The notes below the pieces were generated by a model. That model did no database searches, was not told the DNA's origin, and saw only the letters and a program-made list of their open reading frames with translations. Positions 11,090 to 22,090 of a DNA stretch of 64,000 nucleotides are shown in pieces. The position numbers were made by a program, and so were the translations under genes. The DNA comes from Melastoma dodecandrum. Its lineage: Eukaryota; Streptophyta; Magnoliopsida; Myrtales; Melastomataceae. Location: NCBI GenBank assembly GCA_029817715.1, contig JARUPY010000397.1:4030001-4094000 (forward strand), in the 5' to 3' direction. How positions within the stretch are numbered: position 1 is the stretch's first letter; the number at the start of each line of letters is the position of its first letter.

Positions 11090-13451
11090 TGTTAGGACGG
11101 TTTTGATGATGAACCGGACCCTCTGTACTACAGAAGGTCGAACATTCTATTCTACAGAAGCTTCTTATGTTAAGGGCTTTATGTAAGAATTATTCTTGTA
11201 ATTAAATGATTAGTTATCAATTATTTAATTACGAAATATACATTATCTGATTAAGATATTCGTCTAATCAGATTACCATGATTTGATTTCCAAATAATCA
11301 TATTGGAGATAATATATCTTACAAAAGGAAATAAGATCTCTATTTATGGAAAGGTTCTACTAGTTCGTCTATAGGCTTCTGTAAGCTCTTACGACGTCTA
11401 TATGACCATTATTTGGATACCTATCACTACCACCTGTCCAGATACACTCTCACGTGTGTTTTTATCAGGATGGAATTGACTTCAAGTCATTTGGAAACAA
11501 ATCAACGATTGTTTCCATCTGTAGAAGGTTATCAAGCAGAACCTTCTGCGATACCTTCTGTGGTGCACTATTCATGGAAAATATATCATAATCTTATTCT
11601 GATTTATTTTCTGAATGCTTGCACGTGTATATCATTCTGTTTATTATGTAAACTAACTTTTAATTTCTTATTTTGCAGATTACGTTTTTATATTTTCCCT
11701 TTTGTATTTTACTCTTTGAACCGTGTATATAAATAGCCATGCTCTCTCTCCCATTGTATCCATCAGACAATTCATTTTCTCTTCTCCCATTCTATCAAGA
11801 GAGAGCGTGTGCTTGAGCTTTCATTCTTTCATTCGTTCGAGTTAGTCACACGAGGAGCACTACCGGCGGAAGCTGCATCGTTGGTGAAACCTTTTGGGAG
11901 AGTGACTCGGGGGCACGAGGGACTCGACTGGAAACTGCAAGATACGTTGGCTGAAGGCACGGCTGGAGGTCGTGTGATCAACGTGCAGCGGGTCGGAGAG
12001 AAGGGCTGAACCTCGGGAGCACAAAAGGTGAGGGACTAACCAGCTTCTGTTGTGTAGAGCTCTGTGTGCAGGAACCTCAGGACAAGAGGAAGGTTGTCAC
12101 CTTAGGACAGAAGGAAGGCTGTCACCTCAGGATAGGAGAAAGGCTGTCACCTCAAGACAGGAGGAAGGTTGCCACCTCAGGATAGGAGGAAGGCTGTCAC
12201 CCAGGACAGAGGGCACGCTGTTCAACCTCAGGACAGGAGGAAGGCTGTCACCTCAGGACAGGAGGAAGGCTGTCACCCCAGGACAGAGGGCACGCTTTTC
12301 ATCCTAGGACAAATGATACGTTGTCCACCCTAAGACAAAGGGAACGTTGTCTGCTTGCGTAGGGTTCGCTACGTACTCGCGTGGGGTACGCCACGAAGTC
12401 GTTATTCTTGAGGGATTGCGCATTTGCTTTCTTGTTAGTCACGTTAACGCGTGCAACCTCCTGTAGTGCAGAATCTTCGGATCTGTACAACCTCCTGTAG
12501 AGCAGAACCTTAAGGTCTGAATCTACTTTAGTGCAGAACCTTACGGTCTGTACAACTCTCTGTAGTACAGAATCCTACGGGTCTGTGCATACATTTTCCT
12601 TGTCACTTTTACTACAGAACCTCACGGTCTGTTCAGTAGAAAGTCGACTACCCTTGGTGCAGAATCTTTCAGATCTGTGCTTCTCCACTAAGTCATTTTC
12701 CTATACAGAACCTTCTGTTGTGGATTGACATACTCGGTACAGAACCTTACGGTCTGTGCTATACCTTCTGTGATACAGAATCCTTGGATCTGTTCTATAG
12801 AAGGTTGACGTCTCTAGTACAGAATCACTTGATCTGTGCTATAGAAGGTTAACATATTCGACACAAAACCCTCTGGTCTGTGTTGTGCCTCACTCTCTTC
12901 GACACAGAACCCTCTGGTCTGTGTTGTGCCTCACTCTCTTCAACACAGAACCCTCTGGTCTGTGTTGTGCCTCACTCTCTTCGACACAGAACCCTCTAGT
13001 CTGTGTTTTGCCTTACTCTCTACGATACAGGACCTTCTGGTATGTATTGAGCCTAAGTTACTATAGTACAGAACCTCGGTGTTTGTGCTTTGTAACAAAC
13101 CTCTACGGTACAGAACATTCTGGTCTGTGCTCTGCCACTCAAGCCTCTATTGTACAGAACCTACGGGTCTGATTTTAGTTGCTATCACTTGTGTAATTTG
13201 TACTGAGATACATTTGAGTGGAAACCATCCAAATATTTGGGTGAAGAGTGGACGTAAGCAATTTGCTGAACTACTATAAAAATACTTGTGTCCAATCAAA
13301 CAAATTGCGAACACACTTGAACGTTCTGTTGTACAGAAACCTATCTAAGGTTCTGTGTTACAGAAACTTCCTTCCGCTGCGGGGTAAAACGAAAAAACGT
13401 TAAAATCCGAATTTGGAGATTAACACTAATTCACCCCCTCTTAGTGTTACG
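11090..13451 (+). repeat. 3' LTR of the copia element
   Basis: Begins TGTTAGGACGG; ends GTGTTACG, where the 5' LTR has GTGTTACA, so the terminal CA appears mutated. TATA box at 11726-11735; short tandem array at about 12075-12353; hairpin array at about 12445-13170. It is colinear with the 5' LTR apart from small indels and unit-number changes in the arrays. Confidence 0.92.
11726..11735 (+). promoter_or_regulatory. TATA box of the 3' LTR
   Basis: Same TATATAAATA and surroundings as 1392-1401. In this LTR it could drive transcription into the flanking TIR-gene region. Confidence 0.65.
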
Positions 13452-13456
13452 TAAAG
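13452..13456. repeat. Target site duplication (right), TAAAG
   Basis: Copy of 751-755 directly after the 3' LTR. The following aaactttgaattgatagg continues the host sequence, as shown by the paralogue at 20359-20378. Confidence 0.85.
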
Positions 13457-13639
13457 AAACTTTGAATTGATAGGATTATCGTTCGTGATGATACGAAGGG
13501 AGGCAGAAATAAAGTGAGATCCCTCCTCCATTGCCTTGTCCATAATAATAATTAATTAAAAAAACATATTGGGGCCCGCACACGTGACTTCGCCGTTTTT
13601 GCGCGTGCCAACCCCGCGAAACGAGTTAGGGTTTCTCCT

Positions 13640-13930
13640 TCGGTGAAGTCTGCATGACGTGAGATCCCTCCTCCATTTCTCAGTCACTTTACGGCCACAT
13701 AATAATAATTAATTAAAGGTAAACATTTACATAAAGTGAGGTCCCTCCTCCATTTCGCAGTCACTTTACGGTCACATAATAATAATTAATTAAAGAAAAC
13801 AAAACGGAGGTAAACATTTACATAAAGTGAGTCCCTACTCCATTTCTCAGACACTTTACGGTCGCATATTAAAGAAGACAAAACGGAGGTAATCATTTAC
13901 ATAAAGTGAGATCCCTCGTCCATTTCCCGG
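13640..13930. repeat. Tandem repeat of ~75-100 bp units (ACATAAAGTGAG...CCTCCTCCATTT...CACTTTACGG)
   Basis: Three to four imperfect units, each with agtgaGatCcctcctccatttc, a cagtcactttacggtca word, and a taataataattaattaaa spacer that is shortened in the last units. A single related unit occurs at about 205-245. It lies downstream of the TIR gene and no gene is seen in it. Confidence 0.75.
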
Positions 13931-14155
13931 TCCAGGTCACGAGGAAAGAAGCAGAAGCAACATATGTTTGCCGTTCCTTTCTAGGAAAAGAAGTAGGCAA
14001 AAAGAAGAATAAGAAGCATATATGTCCTGCCGTCCCAAAAAATGCAAGCAAACGAAGGACGCAGATCGTGGGCGAGGCTACTGCCCGCCTTTCCTACCGC
14101 AAAACTTGCACCCACGCCTCATTAACCTTGTCCGGTGCCCCCAAGCGCTGTTGTA

Positions 14156-15009
14156 TCACTCGCGTGCTGGGTAAAAACCAGGACTGCCCTCGCCACGAGG
14201 ACGACATTCTTCCCCTAATTCGACAAATATCCCGTCGACTGCCATCACCGTGTCCCTCCCCAGTTTGGACCAATTCCTGAGCGAGGAGGAGAAACCCCAG
14301 TCACATATTCGAGAACAATACTCGCACAACAATAATAAAACCCTCACAAGAATCTCCCAGAAATAAACAGACACCAGCAACAACCGCTCCTGGGGATTTG
14401 TTTAAGCTCTTACCCGGTGCTGCGTTGGAATCTTAGGCCGCTGACTTGTTTCGCTTCATCCAGAGCATCTATATACTCTTTTACCTTCGCCGCATTACCC
14501 CGTCGCATGCGATATTCTGCTACCCTCAGCTCGGATGGCTCAATGTTGCTGAAGATGGGAAGGAGCGGCTTCCCCATCTCCATAAGTCTGACGAGCTCGT
14601 CAAGACAGTGCTGTGACTCTCCAAATCTGGGGGAGAAGATGATGACTCCGAGCTTGCTCTCACAGAGTGCCTCATCTATCCCATCGGGAATTTTCTTTCC
14701 GGGCATCAGGCTCTCAACATCTAAGAAGGGAAAGTACCCGCCTGCTCGAAGGTAGTCGTAAATCAGGGCCGCCTCCTTCTCCTTCGTGTCAGGTCCTCGA
14801 TGAACGAGAAATATGTTGAATGGTTTTCGTGGGAATTTGATCCAACAAGGTTTCGGAACAGACGGGAGGTCAGGTTGTGAGCGGAGATGCAATGAGGTTT
14901 CCCCGACGGCAGCTATGGTTGAGCGGTGATTTGGATAGTGGAGGAGGCCGAGGGGGAACATGTTGCTGGTTTGGGCGTTTTGGCATGAGGTTGGGGTGTG
15001 GCAAGGCAC
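14156..15009 (-). CDS. TIR-domain-only protein (two exons)
   Basis: Exon 1 is 15009-14414 and exon 2 is 14276-14156, joined across a 137-base intron with GTAAGAG donor and a pyrimidine-rich ...CTCAG acceptor. The frame is kept and gives 238 residues. Residues ~62-185 are a TIR domain: FNIFLVHRGPDTKEKEA (strand A), GYFPFLDVESLMPGKKI (BB loop region), FSPRFGESQHCLDELV, then PLLPIFSNIEPSELR. The glutamate of CLDEL is at the position used for NAD+ cleavage in active TIRs. Exon 2 adds the short GNWSKL...V tail seen in TIR-only genes; there is no NB-ARC or LRR. By family knowledge it would act in immune signalling by making nucleotide second messengers. The ATG at 14961 is an alternative start. Related fragments lie at 19346-19485 and 20405-21330, so this was a small TIR cluster. 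Confidence 0.8.
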
Positions 15010-15107
15010 ATTTATGGAAGGGTTAATTCAGTGGAGAGAGGATTGAGATCTTTGTTTGTGTTCAGAAGGGAAAAAGAAGGAGAATGGGTGTTTGTGATAA
15101 TGACAAT

Positions 15108-15183
15108 CCAACCGTCCTCATCCTTCTCCTCCTTCTTTTCCTTCTTCTCCTTCTTCTCCTCCTTCTCCTTCTCCTCCTCCTTT
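15108..15183. repeat. Polypyrimidine (CTT/CTC) tract upstream of the TIR gene
   Basis: About 75 bases almost purely C/T, so purine-rich (GAGAA) on the TIR gene's strand, 100-175 bases upstream of its start codon. It may lie in the 5' UTR or core promoter, where GA-rich tracts are common in plants. A mirror-symmetric tract of this kind could adopt triplex DNA. Confidence 0.6.
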
Positions 15184-15431
15184 TAAATAATTTCTTGTTT
15201 TGACTTGAATTCACAAATAATTGCTTCCTGGCCCTTGTAACCGGCTTTGGGGGACAAACGGGGAGCTCTTGAACACCGACGGTTTTCCGCTCAGTCGTAC
15301 GTCGTGTGGTCTTTCTGAAGAGGACAGTTGTGGTCGATGATCCACTTTCCTGTCGTGAATACGATAATGTAATTCAATTTGCATTCACTGTTGCAGCTAT
15401 TTACACAATGCAATGTAATGATACTTCACCT

Positions 15432-17485
15432 TCAAATGAACTTCAGCCTCCTCGCCCTCTTCACCTCTTCCATGTCTTGAACAACTTCCGGATCAGCATC
15501 TATGGGATCCCCTGTCTTAACATCTTCCTTATATATGGGAACATCTTCCTCTTCTGGCTGAGATGCTTTTGCTGTCTTAACATCTTCGTTATATGTGGGA
15601 ACATCTACCCCTGTGTTAACATCTTCATCAACCATCTTTTCCTTTCCTTTATTCCCAAACAGGAAATACTTCACACCTTCCTCAGATGGTGTCAAGCCGA
15701 GGTCAGATAGAGTGTCAACTTTCTCATTAACAGCCTCCGAAGTACCAAAGAATGCGCATAGTTTATTGAGACCTCGAGCAAGTTGTAACGCACGAGGGTC
15801 GGAATAATCGTCTGAACCTTCGGGCAATTTATCTTGCATCTGAGGAGGATGGACCGGCACCAAGCTTCTCTCCGAAATCATAGTTGACCAACCTCAACTT
15901 CAGGTACATTGAAGGCCGTGTCCCGTTCACGTGGGTGAGTATGTGGAGATTGTACCACAGGTCCCGACATTGTCATCAGCATTTGGTGGTGCGACTCCTT
16001 CAGGCTCTTCTCCCTGCCCTCCATCATGTCCAGCTGTGGTCTTTTGATTCACAGGTTCACCTGCTCGCCCTCTTTCTCTTCTAACTTCAGCGAGAATGTA
16101 ATTCAATTTCAGGATGATGTGCTCATTACTGGCATGGAGTCTCATAACAGAAAGTTCCACGGTCTGGTAATGAAGTCAAACATACAACGCCAATGTTAAA
16201 ATTAAACTTCAAATCCAAATTATAAGCAAACACAGAACTAAGCTTACCTTCAGACGACGCATAACAATTGCCATCTTGCCAGAGTCGCTCGCAGGATCAA
16301 CTTCTTCCTCTGGATTAGTTTCGACATCACCTTCTTCCTGTTACTTACATTTTGACACAATTTCTCATCGTATAGTAATAAATACACAAGTACGTGCATT
16401 ACAAGGTGGACAAAACTTACAAGATCGACAACTTCAGCATAGGCAACTATGAAAATGGCTTTCAGCCGCTCATCATCCCAATCTCGACACCGAGGCATTG
16501 TCCTACTGGTGTTTCTTGAGCTGCTGTCCTCAACAGACTTTTTGCAAGCATAAAACAACTGGATGTAATAACAAAACCAAACATTAACAATATTTTGTAC
16601 AGAGTAAACACTTCACTCTAAACTCAATAAATAAGCTAAACAAACACTTCACTATAAGTTCTCACCAGCAGTAGATGAACGCAACCTCCTATATACGTTC
16701 CCTGATGACCTTTGAATGCCCTCACTTGACTACAAAGATTATCAAGCACGTGAGTGGCCCAGTCAAACTTACAAATTGCTGCGACATCCCGTGTGGCTAG
16801 TAGGTACTCCTTGTCAATATCGAAGGCAGTTGTCGGGCACAGATAGCATCCTAGTATGAAATGTACGACCTCCGCCTTCCAAAGGTCATCGGGAAAATCT
16901 CTTCCCATCATTGTACTTTCAACGGACTTCAGAGATATCTTCCCTCTCTTCAGGTGAAGTTTAAGTTCATCCCGAACGGTCTCCATGTGACCACTAAATG
17001 GGACACCGACTTTCGTAGCAGGTAAGCCAATCAGGGCCTCAACATCAGCAGACTGCATTCGGTGTTCCACACCGTCAATTACCATTACCCTCTTAACGGG
17101 GTCGAACAACTTAAGACAACACTTCAACGCCTTGTGATGAACTTGCCTACTTGCCAAATGCAATAGCCCATGAAATCCTAAGTCAGAAAGGGCTGCCCGC
17201 TTCGCATCATTAAATGTATTCAGGACAGAAAACAACTTCCGCGGACTACACCTTGTATAAAGGTACTCCTGAGTAAACACACGAAGACTACCTCAATACT
17301 AGAATCATAATGACTCACAACAATGATGGTTCAACATTTACCTTGTCTTTACGCAGCCACTTCGCCTTCTCCTTTTTAGAAGAAGCAGAAGCAGGTGTGT
17401 TGCCTTCGTTAGGAGCTTCTGGAGGGTGATCACCGAATGCCTCGGGTGAATTTTCTCCTGGCAATTCTGCAAATTCTTCTTCCAT
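15432..17485 (-). CDS. Multi-exon plant-mobile-domain-like (Ulp1/MULE-associated) protein of unknown function
   Basis: Exons by splice sites and frame: 17485-17342 (starts MEEEFAELPGENSPE, ends AAG|GTAAAT), 17268-16666, 16558-16421, 16337-16248, 16163 to about 15985 (donor uncertain), and 15839-15432 (TGA). Exons 1-4 have phase-0 borders and good GT/AG sites. Exon 2 carries the recognisable part: FNDAKRAALSDLGFHGLLHL, a later DVEALIGLP motif and TYIGGCVHLLL. This is the pattern of the aminotransferase-like plant mobile domain / Ulp1-associated ORFs spread by plant transposons. Later exons are acidic and low-complexity; no Ulp1 protease or transposase domain is visible. A 5' exon ending at 17854 (GCG|GTAAGT) splices to 17487. 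It may be untranslated, but an ATG at 17989 is also in frame. It could be a domesticated gene or a transposon remnant. Confidence 0.55.
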
Positions 17486-17487
17486 AT

Positions 17488-17990
17488 CTGCACTTTCGAA
17501 GAAATAACTAAATAGGAAATCAACTAAAGATCACAAACCGAATCAACGGAAACCATATCAAACCGAATCAACTTCACATTACACCCCACTCAAACCAAAC
17601 AGAATTCAAACCGAACCCCAAATCACCCACGAAACCCACTCCATCACCCAGTACATCACCCAGTCACACCAAATCACCCACGAAACCACGAAACTGAACA
17701 CCCACTCCATCACCCAGTCCCACTCAAACCACTATCAAACCGAAACCCAAATCTGTCACGAAACCTTAAACGACTACACACCCTCACTATAAAACTCGAC
17801 TGACTCAACTAAACAAATAACGAAACCACAATGCAGAAAAAAACCCAACTTACCGCGTCGGACGACCACCTGATGTCCTACCCATTCCGACCCTAAACCA
17901 TAATGGCAGAAGAAAATGGTCGAGAAAGGGAGAGGACGACCACCTGATGTCCTTGTCGTCCAAACCAGGAGACCCGCCTCGACTTCCACT
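17488..17990 (-). other. Probable 5' exon and first intron of the plant-mobile-domain-like gene
   Basis: The intron 17853-17488 has GTAAGTTGGG and GTGCAG ends. Positions 17560-17760 hold short degenerate ACC/CAAACC repeats (CACCCAGT, CCACGAAACC) with no coding appearance. The exon part (17854-17990) includes a CACCTGATGTCC word also present at 17869-17880. Confidence 0.45.
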
Positions 17991-18129
17991 GCAACGGCAA
18001 ACCAAACGGACGGAATGGGTTTGGAGAGGAAACGAAGACGATCGGCGGGAAGGACAAAGTGTTCGAACGAAATGGAGGAAGCATTCAGTAAAGTAGTAAT
18101 AATACTAGTAACCGGGGTAAAATAGTCAT

Positions 18130-18830
18130 TTCACATCAAAATTTAGAAAAATTAGGTTCGGAATTAGGTTCGGAAACACTGTTCAAAGTAGTAAAATTTC
18201 TTAGTCAACTCCTACAAAATAGTAACAGTTTACTACTTATTTTAGTAAAAACATGCTTAAAGTAGTAAACATTTACGACAAAGCCTACCTATTTACTACC
18301 AATTTTACCAACTCAAACACAATTTTACTAAAAATCACAGCGAAAGTAGTAAACAATTACTACTTATCGAAATAATTTGTACAGTTAAAAGTAGTAAATT
18401 TTACTACTTTTTATACTACTTCTACGCTGACTTTACTAAAAAGGACAAATTTAGAAAAGTCAACGGAGAAGTAGTAAAAAAAATAGTAAAATTTACTACA
18501 TTTTTTACTACATCTTCGCTGACTTTACTAAAAATGAGGTTTTCTTAGTAAAGTCAACGAAAATGTAGTAAATTTTACTACTTTTTTTACTACTTCTCCG
18601 TTGACTTTACTAAAAATGAGGTTTTAGTAAAGTCGGCGTAAAAGTAGTAAAATTGCACTGCGGTGAACAGTTCAGAAGTAGTAAAATTTACGACATCTTA
18701 TACTACATTTTCGTTGATTTTACTAAAAAAAGACCAAAAAGTAGTAAAATTTACTACTTTTTTGATTTGAGTAGTACGGTCAACTTTTAGTAAAATTTAC
18801 TACTAATTTTAGTATTAATTAGAAAATTAC
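18130..18830. repeat. Field of palindromic GTAGTAAA/TTTACTAC repeats
   Basis: About 700 bases built from GTAGTAAAATTTACTAC palindromes alternating with AGTAAAGTCAACG and its inverse CGTTGACTTTACT, spaced so that neighbouring units are inverted copies (clearest at 18460-18650). No protein. It resembles subterminal repeats of a DNA transposon, but no matching field was found at the other side of the 15.4-17.9 kb gene, so the element type is unassigned. Confidence 0.8.
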
Positions 18831-18999
18831 GTAAGTCTCACGTACACGTACCGTTAGCCGCTTCCGGGGAAGGGAGTGTCCCGGGGACGATGGATGACTT
18901 TTTTCAGAAGGGGAAATAAGATGTCCGTTTGTTAATGAAAATGAAAAAATCGTCAAAAAGTCAAAAGCATTTATTTGTCCACCACTCGTCCTTAGTTGG

Positions 19000-19345
19000 A
19001 AAAGAGAATTCCATCACTCTAAAAGTTTGACCCTCGTATTGTAATAATTTTTTTTTTAAATAAAAATCATTGTTCAGACGAAACAAAATTTTCCTTTTAA
19101 ATAATTTCTTGTTTTGATTTGAATTCAAAAAAAAAAATTCTACTTCGATTATTATTATAATCTCTGGGATTGCCCCCACCCCACCCACATACTCTCCCTT
19201 CAGAAGGGTGTCTTCGAGTATTCAATGATTCCCTCATGAACTACAACCGAATATCTTATCATTACATCATACACTTTTTTTTCTTCTACAAAATAATCGA
19301 AATGTGTTCTGGGAAAAAATAGAAGTAATTGAAGAAAAGCAAAAC
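19000..19345. repeat. Host duplicate, partner of 21732-22090
   Basis: Shares with 21732-22090 the AAAAGAGAATTCCATCACT start, the CCCACCCACATACTCTCCCTT word, GGGTGTCTTCGAGTATTCAAT, and the TTCTTCTACAAAATAAT-GAAATGTGT end. It is directly followed by a TIR relic, whereas the partner is not. No gene. Confidence 0.8.
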
Positions 19346-19485
19346 CTTGGAGGTAGTCGTAAATCAGGGCCCCACTCCTTTTCCTGAGCCTCGATGAACG
19401 GGAAAATATGTGGAAGGGTTCTTGGGAATTGGAACCGATGAGGTTTCTGAACAGACTGGTGGTGAGGTTGTGAGCGGAAAGGACG
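19346..19485 (-). pseudogene. Fragment of a TIR-gene first exon
   Basis: Matches the complement of about 14745-14885 of the intact TIR gene: GTAGTCGTAAATCAGGGCC, CCTCGATGAACG, GGAA-TATGT, then CTGAACAGAC-GG and GTTGTGAGCGGA. It covers the start of the TIR domain only and has indels that break the frame. It is a decayed paralogue. Confidence 0.75.
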
Positions 19486-19582
19486 ATCCAAACCCACCTC
19501 CATTTTCAGAAGGAAAAAGTCAAAAAAAAAAAAGGACAGTGCGGCTTGTGTTAATGAAAATCCAAACCCTCGAGGAGGAGGA

Positions 19583-19585
<3 letters not shown>

Positions 19586-19613
<28 letters not shown>
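19586..19613 (+). repeat. Uninterrupted run of 28 G
   Basis: Counted directly, flanked by GGA-rich repeats on both sides (19571-19640). Able to form G-quadruplexes; its length may be unstable or a sequencing/assembly artefact. Confidence 0.85.
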
Positions 19614-19754
19614 AAGGAGGAGGAGGGGAGGGGAAAAAGGTTATGGGAATGGGGAGGGGAGGGCATCGTCACGTATAATCCAAAAGATCATTTCCTTTTC
19701 TTCTTTAATTTTGTAGAAATGTTGTTCTATAATCCAATCATATTAAAGTCCATG

Positions 19755-20358
19755 TGTCTTTGCAATTATATATACATATATAATCAGAAATATCCTACTC
19801 ATCTTATTGTTTTTGTTGCATTATATAGCTTTCACGGAAACTAATGAACTTCAATATAAACGCTTAAAATTAATCATAAATCAGAGGATAATTAATTCAA
19901 AACTCTTTTCCTTTTATTATTCTTTTTTGTTTCTTCCCTTATTAATCGACTCTTTATAAACCCAAAACATAAACACGAAGAGACGTTGGTATAATTCTGC
20001 CCCCAAGTGTTCGCCTTGCCGATTTAAAAATTTTTGAAACTCTCTCTTTTAGGCTTGACACAAAGGACCTTCTTCTTCTTCCTCTCTTCTTCTCCTTGTT
20101 TTTTTTCAATTTTAATTTGATTGTCAACAGAAGGGTTGTTTCGAGTATTCAATAATAAATAATTCATTCACTGATTTGAATATGAACAACAACGAATGAC
20201 TTATCACTACCTTAAAACAAAACTCAATTGTATTCCAAAGATACATTAACTCATTTTTTATTATATCTCACTTTTGTTCTAAAAAAAAAATGTTCTCTGT
20301 GGACCTTGAGATTACTGATTTGATAGGATTATCAAATAAAGAAACGAACATAATAAAG
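19755..20358. repeat. Paralogue of 356-755, showing the empty copia site
   Basis: Matches 356-755 (TATATAATCAGAAATATCCTA, TTTCACGGAAACTAATGAAC, ACAACGAATGACTTATCAC and more), with an additional ~190 bp at about 19960-20145. It continues past TAAAG (20354-20358) into AAGCTTTGAATTGATAGG, matching 13457-13474. Confidence 0.8.
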
Positions 20359-20404
20359 AAGCTTTGAATTGATAGGATTATCAATAAAGAAGCAGCAGCA
20401 GAAA

Positions 20405-21330
20405 GAAGAGTAAGAAGAAGCATATGTTGCTGGTTTGGGCGTTTAGGCGTGAGGTTGGGGCGTGGCAATGCACATTTATGGAAGGGTTAATTCAGTGGAG
20501 AGAGGATTGAGATCTTCGTTTGTGTTCTATTAGGTTCGGTTTTGGGGGACATTAAAAAGAAAAGTTTTCGCTTTGAGCTGGGTGTCAGTTTGAGAGTTTG
20601 GGCTGTGGAGCGTTGGATCCGGTACATGATCTTTTTCAGAAGGGAAAAAGAAGGAGAGTGCGTGTTTGTGATAATGACAATCGAAACCCTCCTCATCCTG
20701 CTTCTCCTCAAAACAATAAAAGTATTGGTGCTATTCGAAGGAAAGGGACCCTAGGTCTTGTTTCCAAATAATTAACGGAACACACATAAATGAACAGTCA
20801 GTCTCTCTGGGATTTTGCGGGTGGTGGGTGAGAGGTGGTCGCTTTCGGATAATGTATGTAAAGCACGCGAAGATCAAAAGTAGGTACCTAGGTAATAATA
20901 CTAAGATCAAGTAATAATAATGATATTATATTACTACCAAACTTCGCCCATAAATTAGACACACTCCAACACTATGGAAGTTGGGTGATGTTGGGGTTGG
21001 GCATTGGCACATTTATGGAAGGGTTATGGTTTAAACCGCGGCAGTTAATTCAGTGGAGGGAGGATTGGGTTCTTCGTATCGTGTTCTATTAGGTGACGTC
21101 GTGGAAAAAATGTTTTCATTGGTTCTGATTGGTTTGGTGTTTGGGTAGGCATTTGTGTGTCTTTCGGTGTCGGCATTTTAACATTTGTTTACTTTATTTA
21201 ATAAATAATAAATGGATTCAAATGAAAGGATCGTGGTGTAGGGAACCTGGGACCAGGGGACGACACAAGATTTTTTTCAGAAGGGGGAAGAAGAAAAGTG
21301 CGTCCGCGTGTTAATGATATTCATCGCCCG
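20405..21330 (-). pseudogene. Relics of TIR-gene 5' regions (at least two copies)
   Basis: 20420-20530 matches 14960-15060 of the TIR gene (TTGCTGGTTTGGGCGTTT, GGCACATTTATGGAAGGGTT, AATTCAGTGGAGAGAGGATTG); 20985-21075 matches it again more weakly. The upstream word TTTTTCAGAAGGG-AA, seen at 15061 beside the TIR gene, recurs at 18899, 19503, 20633 and 21278. Only promoter, leader and first codons remain. Confidence 0.6.
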
Positions 21331-21731
21331 ACGTGTACTTTAAAACGCAACCCACCCAAAACCCTAAAAAGAAACGAGTGGTTTTGATTTTCTGGCACCT
21401 AAAAAGTAATGGTGGAAAATGTCAAAGGAACGGGACCCTTCTTAGGTCTTGTTTCCAAATAATTAACGGAACACACATCGTACTTTTCTTTTATTGGGAG
21501 ACAAGCTGATACTCAAATTAGACAAAGTCTTTAAAGAACCAAATTAAAAACGAAAAATCTCCTACCTATCAACAACAACAGCAGTAACTCATTATTTCTT
21601 TATTGGGTCACAAGAAACTAATCAACTTTAATATAAAACTAACTTAAAGTTAATTTATTATTCTCGGAGACTAATTATTAAGTTTTTTCTTCCTTAGTTG
21701 ATGTTAAAATTAAATTTTAATCGAGATAAAG

Positions 21732-22090
21732 AAAAGAGAATTCCATCACTTATCCTATTAAAACTTAGACCCTCGTACTGTAATAATTTCTTTTTAATTC
21801 TTTAGCCGATACGAGAATCTCTGAAACCCTTGGATTGCACCCACCCCACCCACATACTCTCCCTTTAGAAGGGTGTCTTCGAGTATTCAATAATACATAT
21901 TCATTGATTCCCGCATGAACTACACCCGAATATCTTATCACTACCTCCACAATATGTATTTATTACATGAAACACTTTTTTTGTTCTTCTACAAAATAAT
22001 AGAAATGTGTCAAACACTTTTTTTCTTCTACAAAGTAATCGAAATGTGTCCTGGGAAAAAATTAAAGTAATTAAAGAAAAGCAAAACCTA
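21732..22090. repeat. Host duplicate, partner of 19000-19345
   Basis: Second copy of the segment described at 19000-19345, with an internal ~50 bp tandem repetition of the CACTTTTTTT-TTCTTCTACAAA word at 21965-22045. Confidence 0.8.

Larger units (their letters stand above)
756..13451 (+). mobile_element. SIRE-type Ty1/copia LTR retrotransposon, nearly complete, 12.7 kb
   Basis: Two LTRs of about 2.4 kb (756-3138 and 11090-13451) bound an internal region with an initiator-Met primer binding site, gag, pol in the copia order protease-integrase-RT-RNase H, an extra ORF after pol, and a polypurine tract abutting the 3' LTR. The very long LTRs and a third ORF downstream of pol point to the SIRE/Maximus lineage. 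The LTRs are closely similar with scattered substitutions and small indels, so the insertion is fairly young. gag carries a TGA codon and a frameshift and the third ORF is broken, so this copy is non-autonomous although pol is open. Confidence 0.93.

Noticed and set aside
15186..15998. CRISPR-like reading of the regularly spaced repeats in this window
   Set aside because: The spaced repeats here are plant LTR or satellite-type tandem units without unique spacers of constant length, and the genome is eukaryotic.
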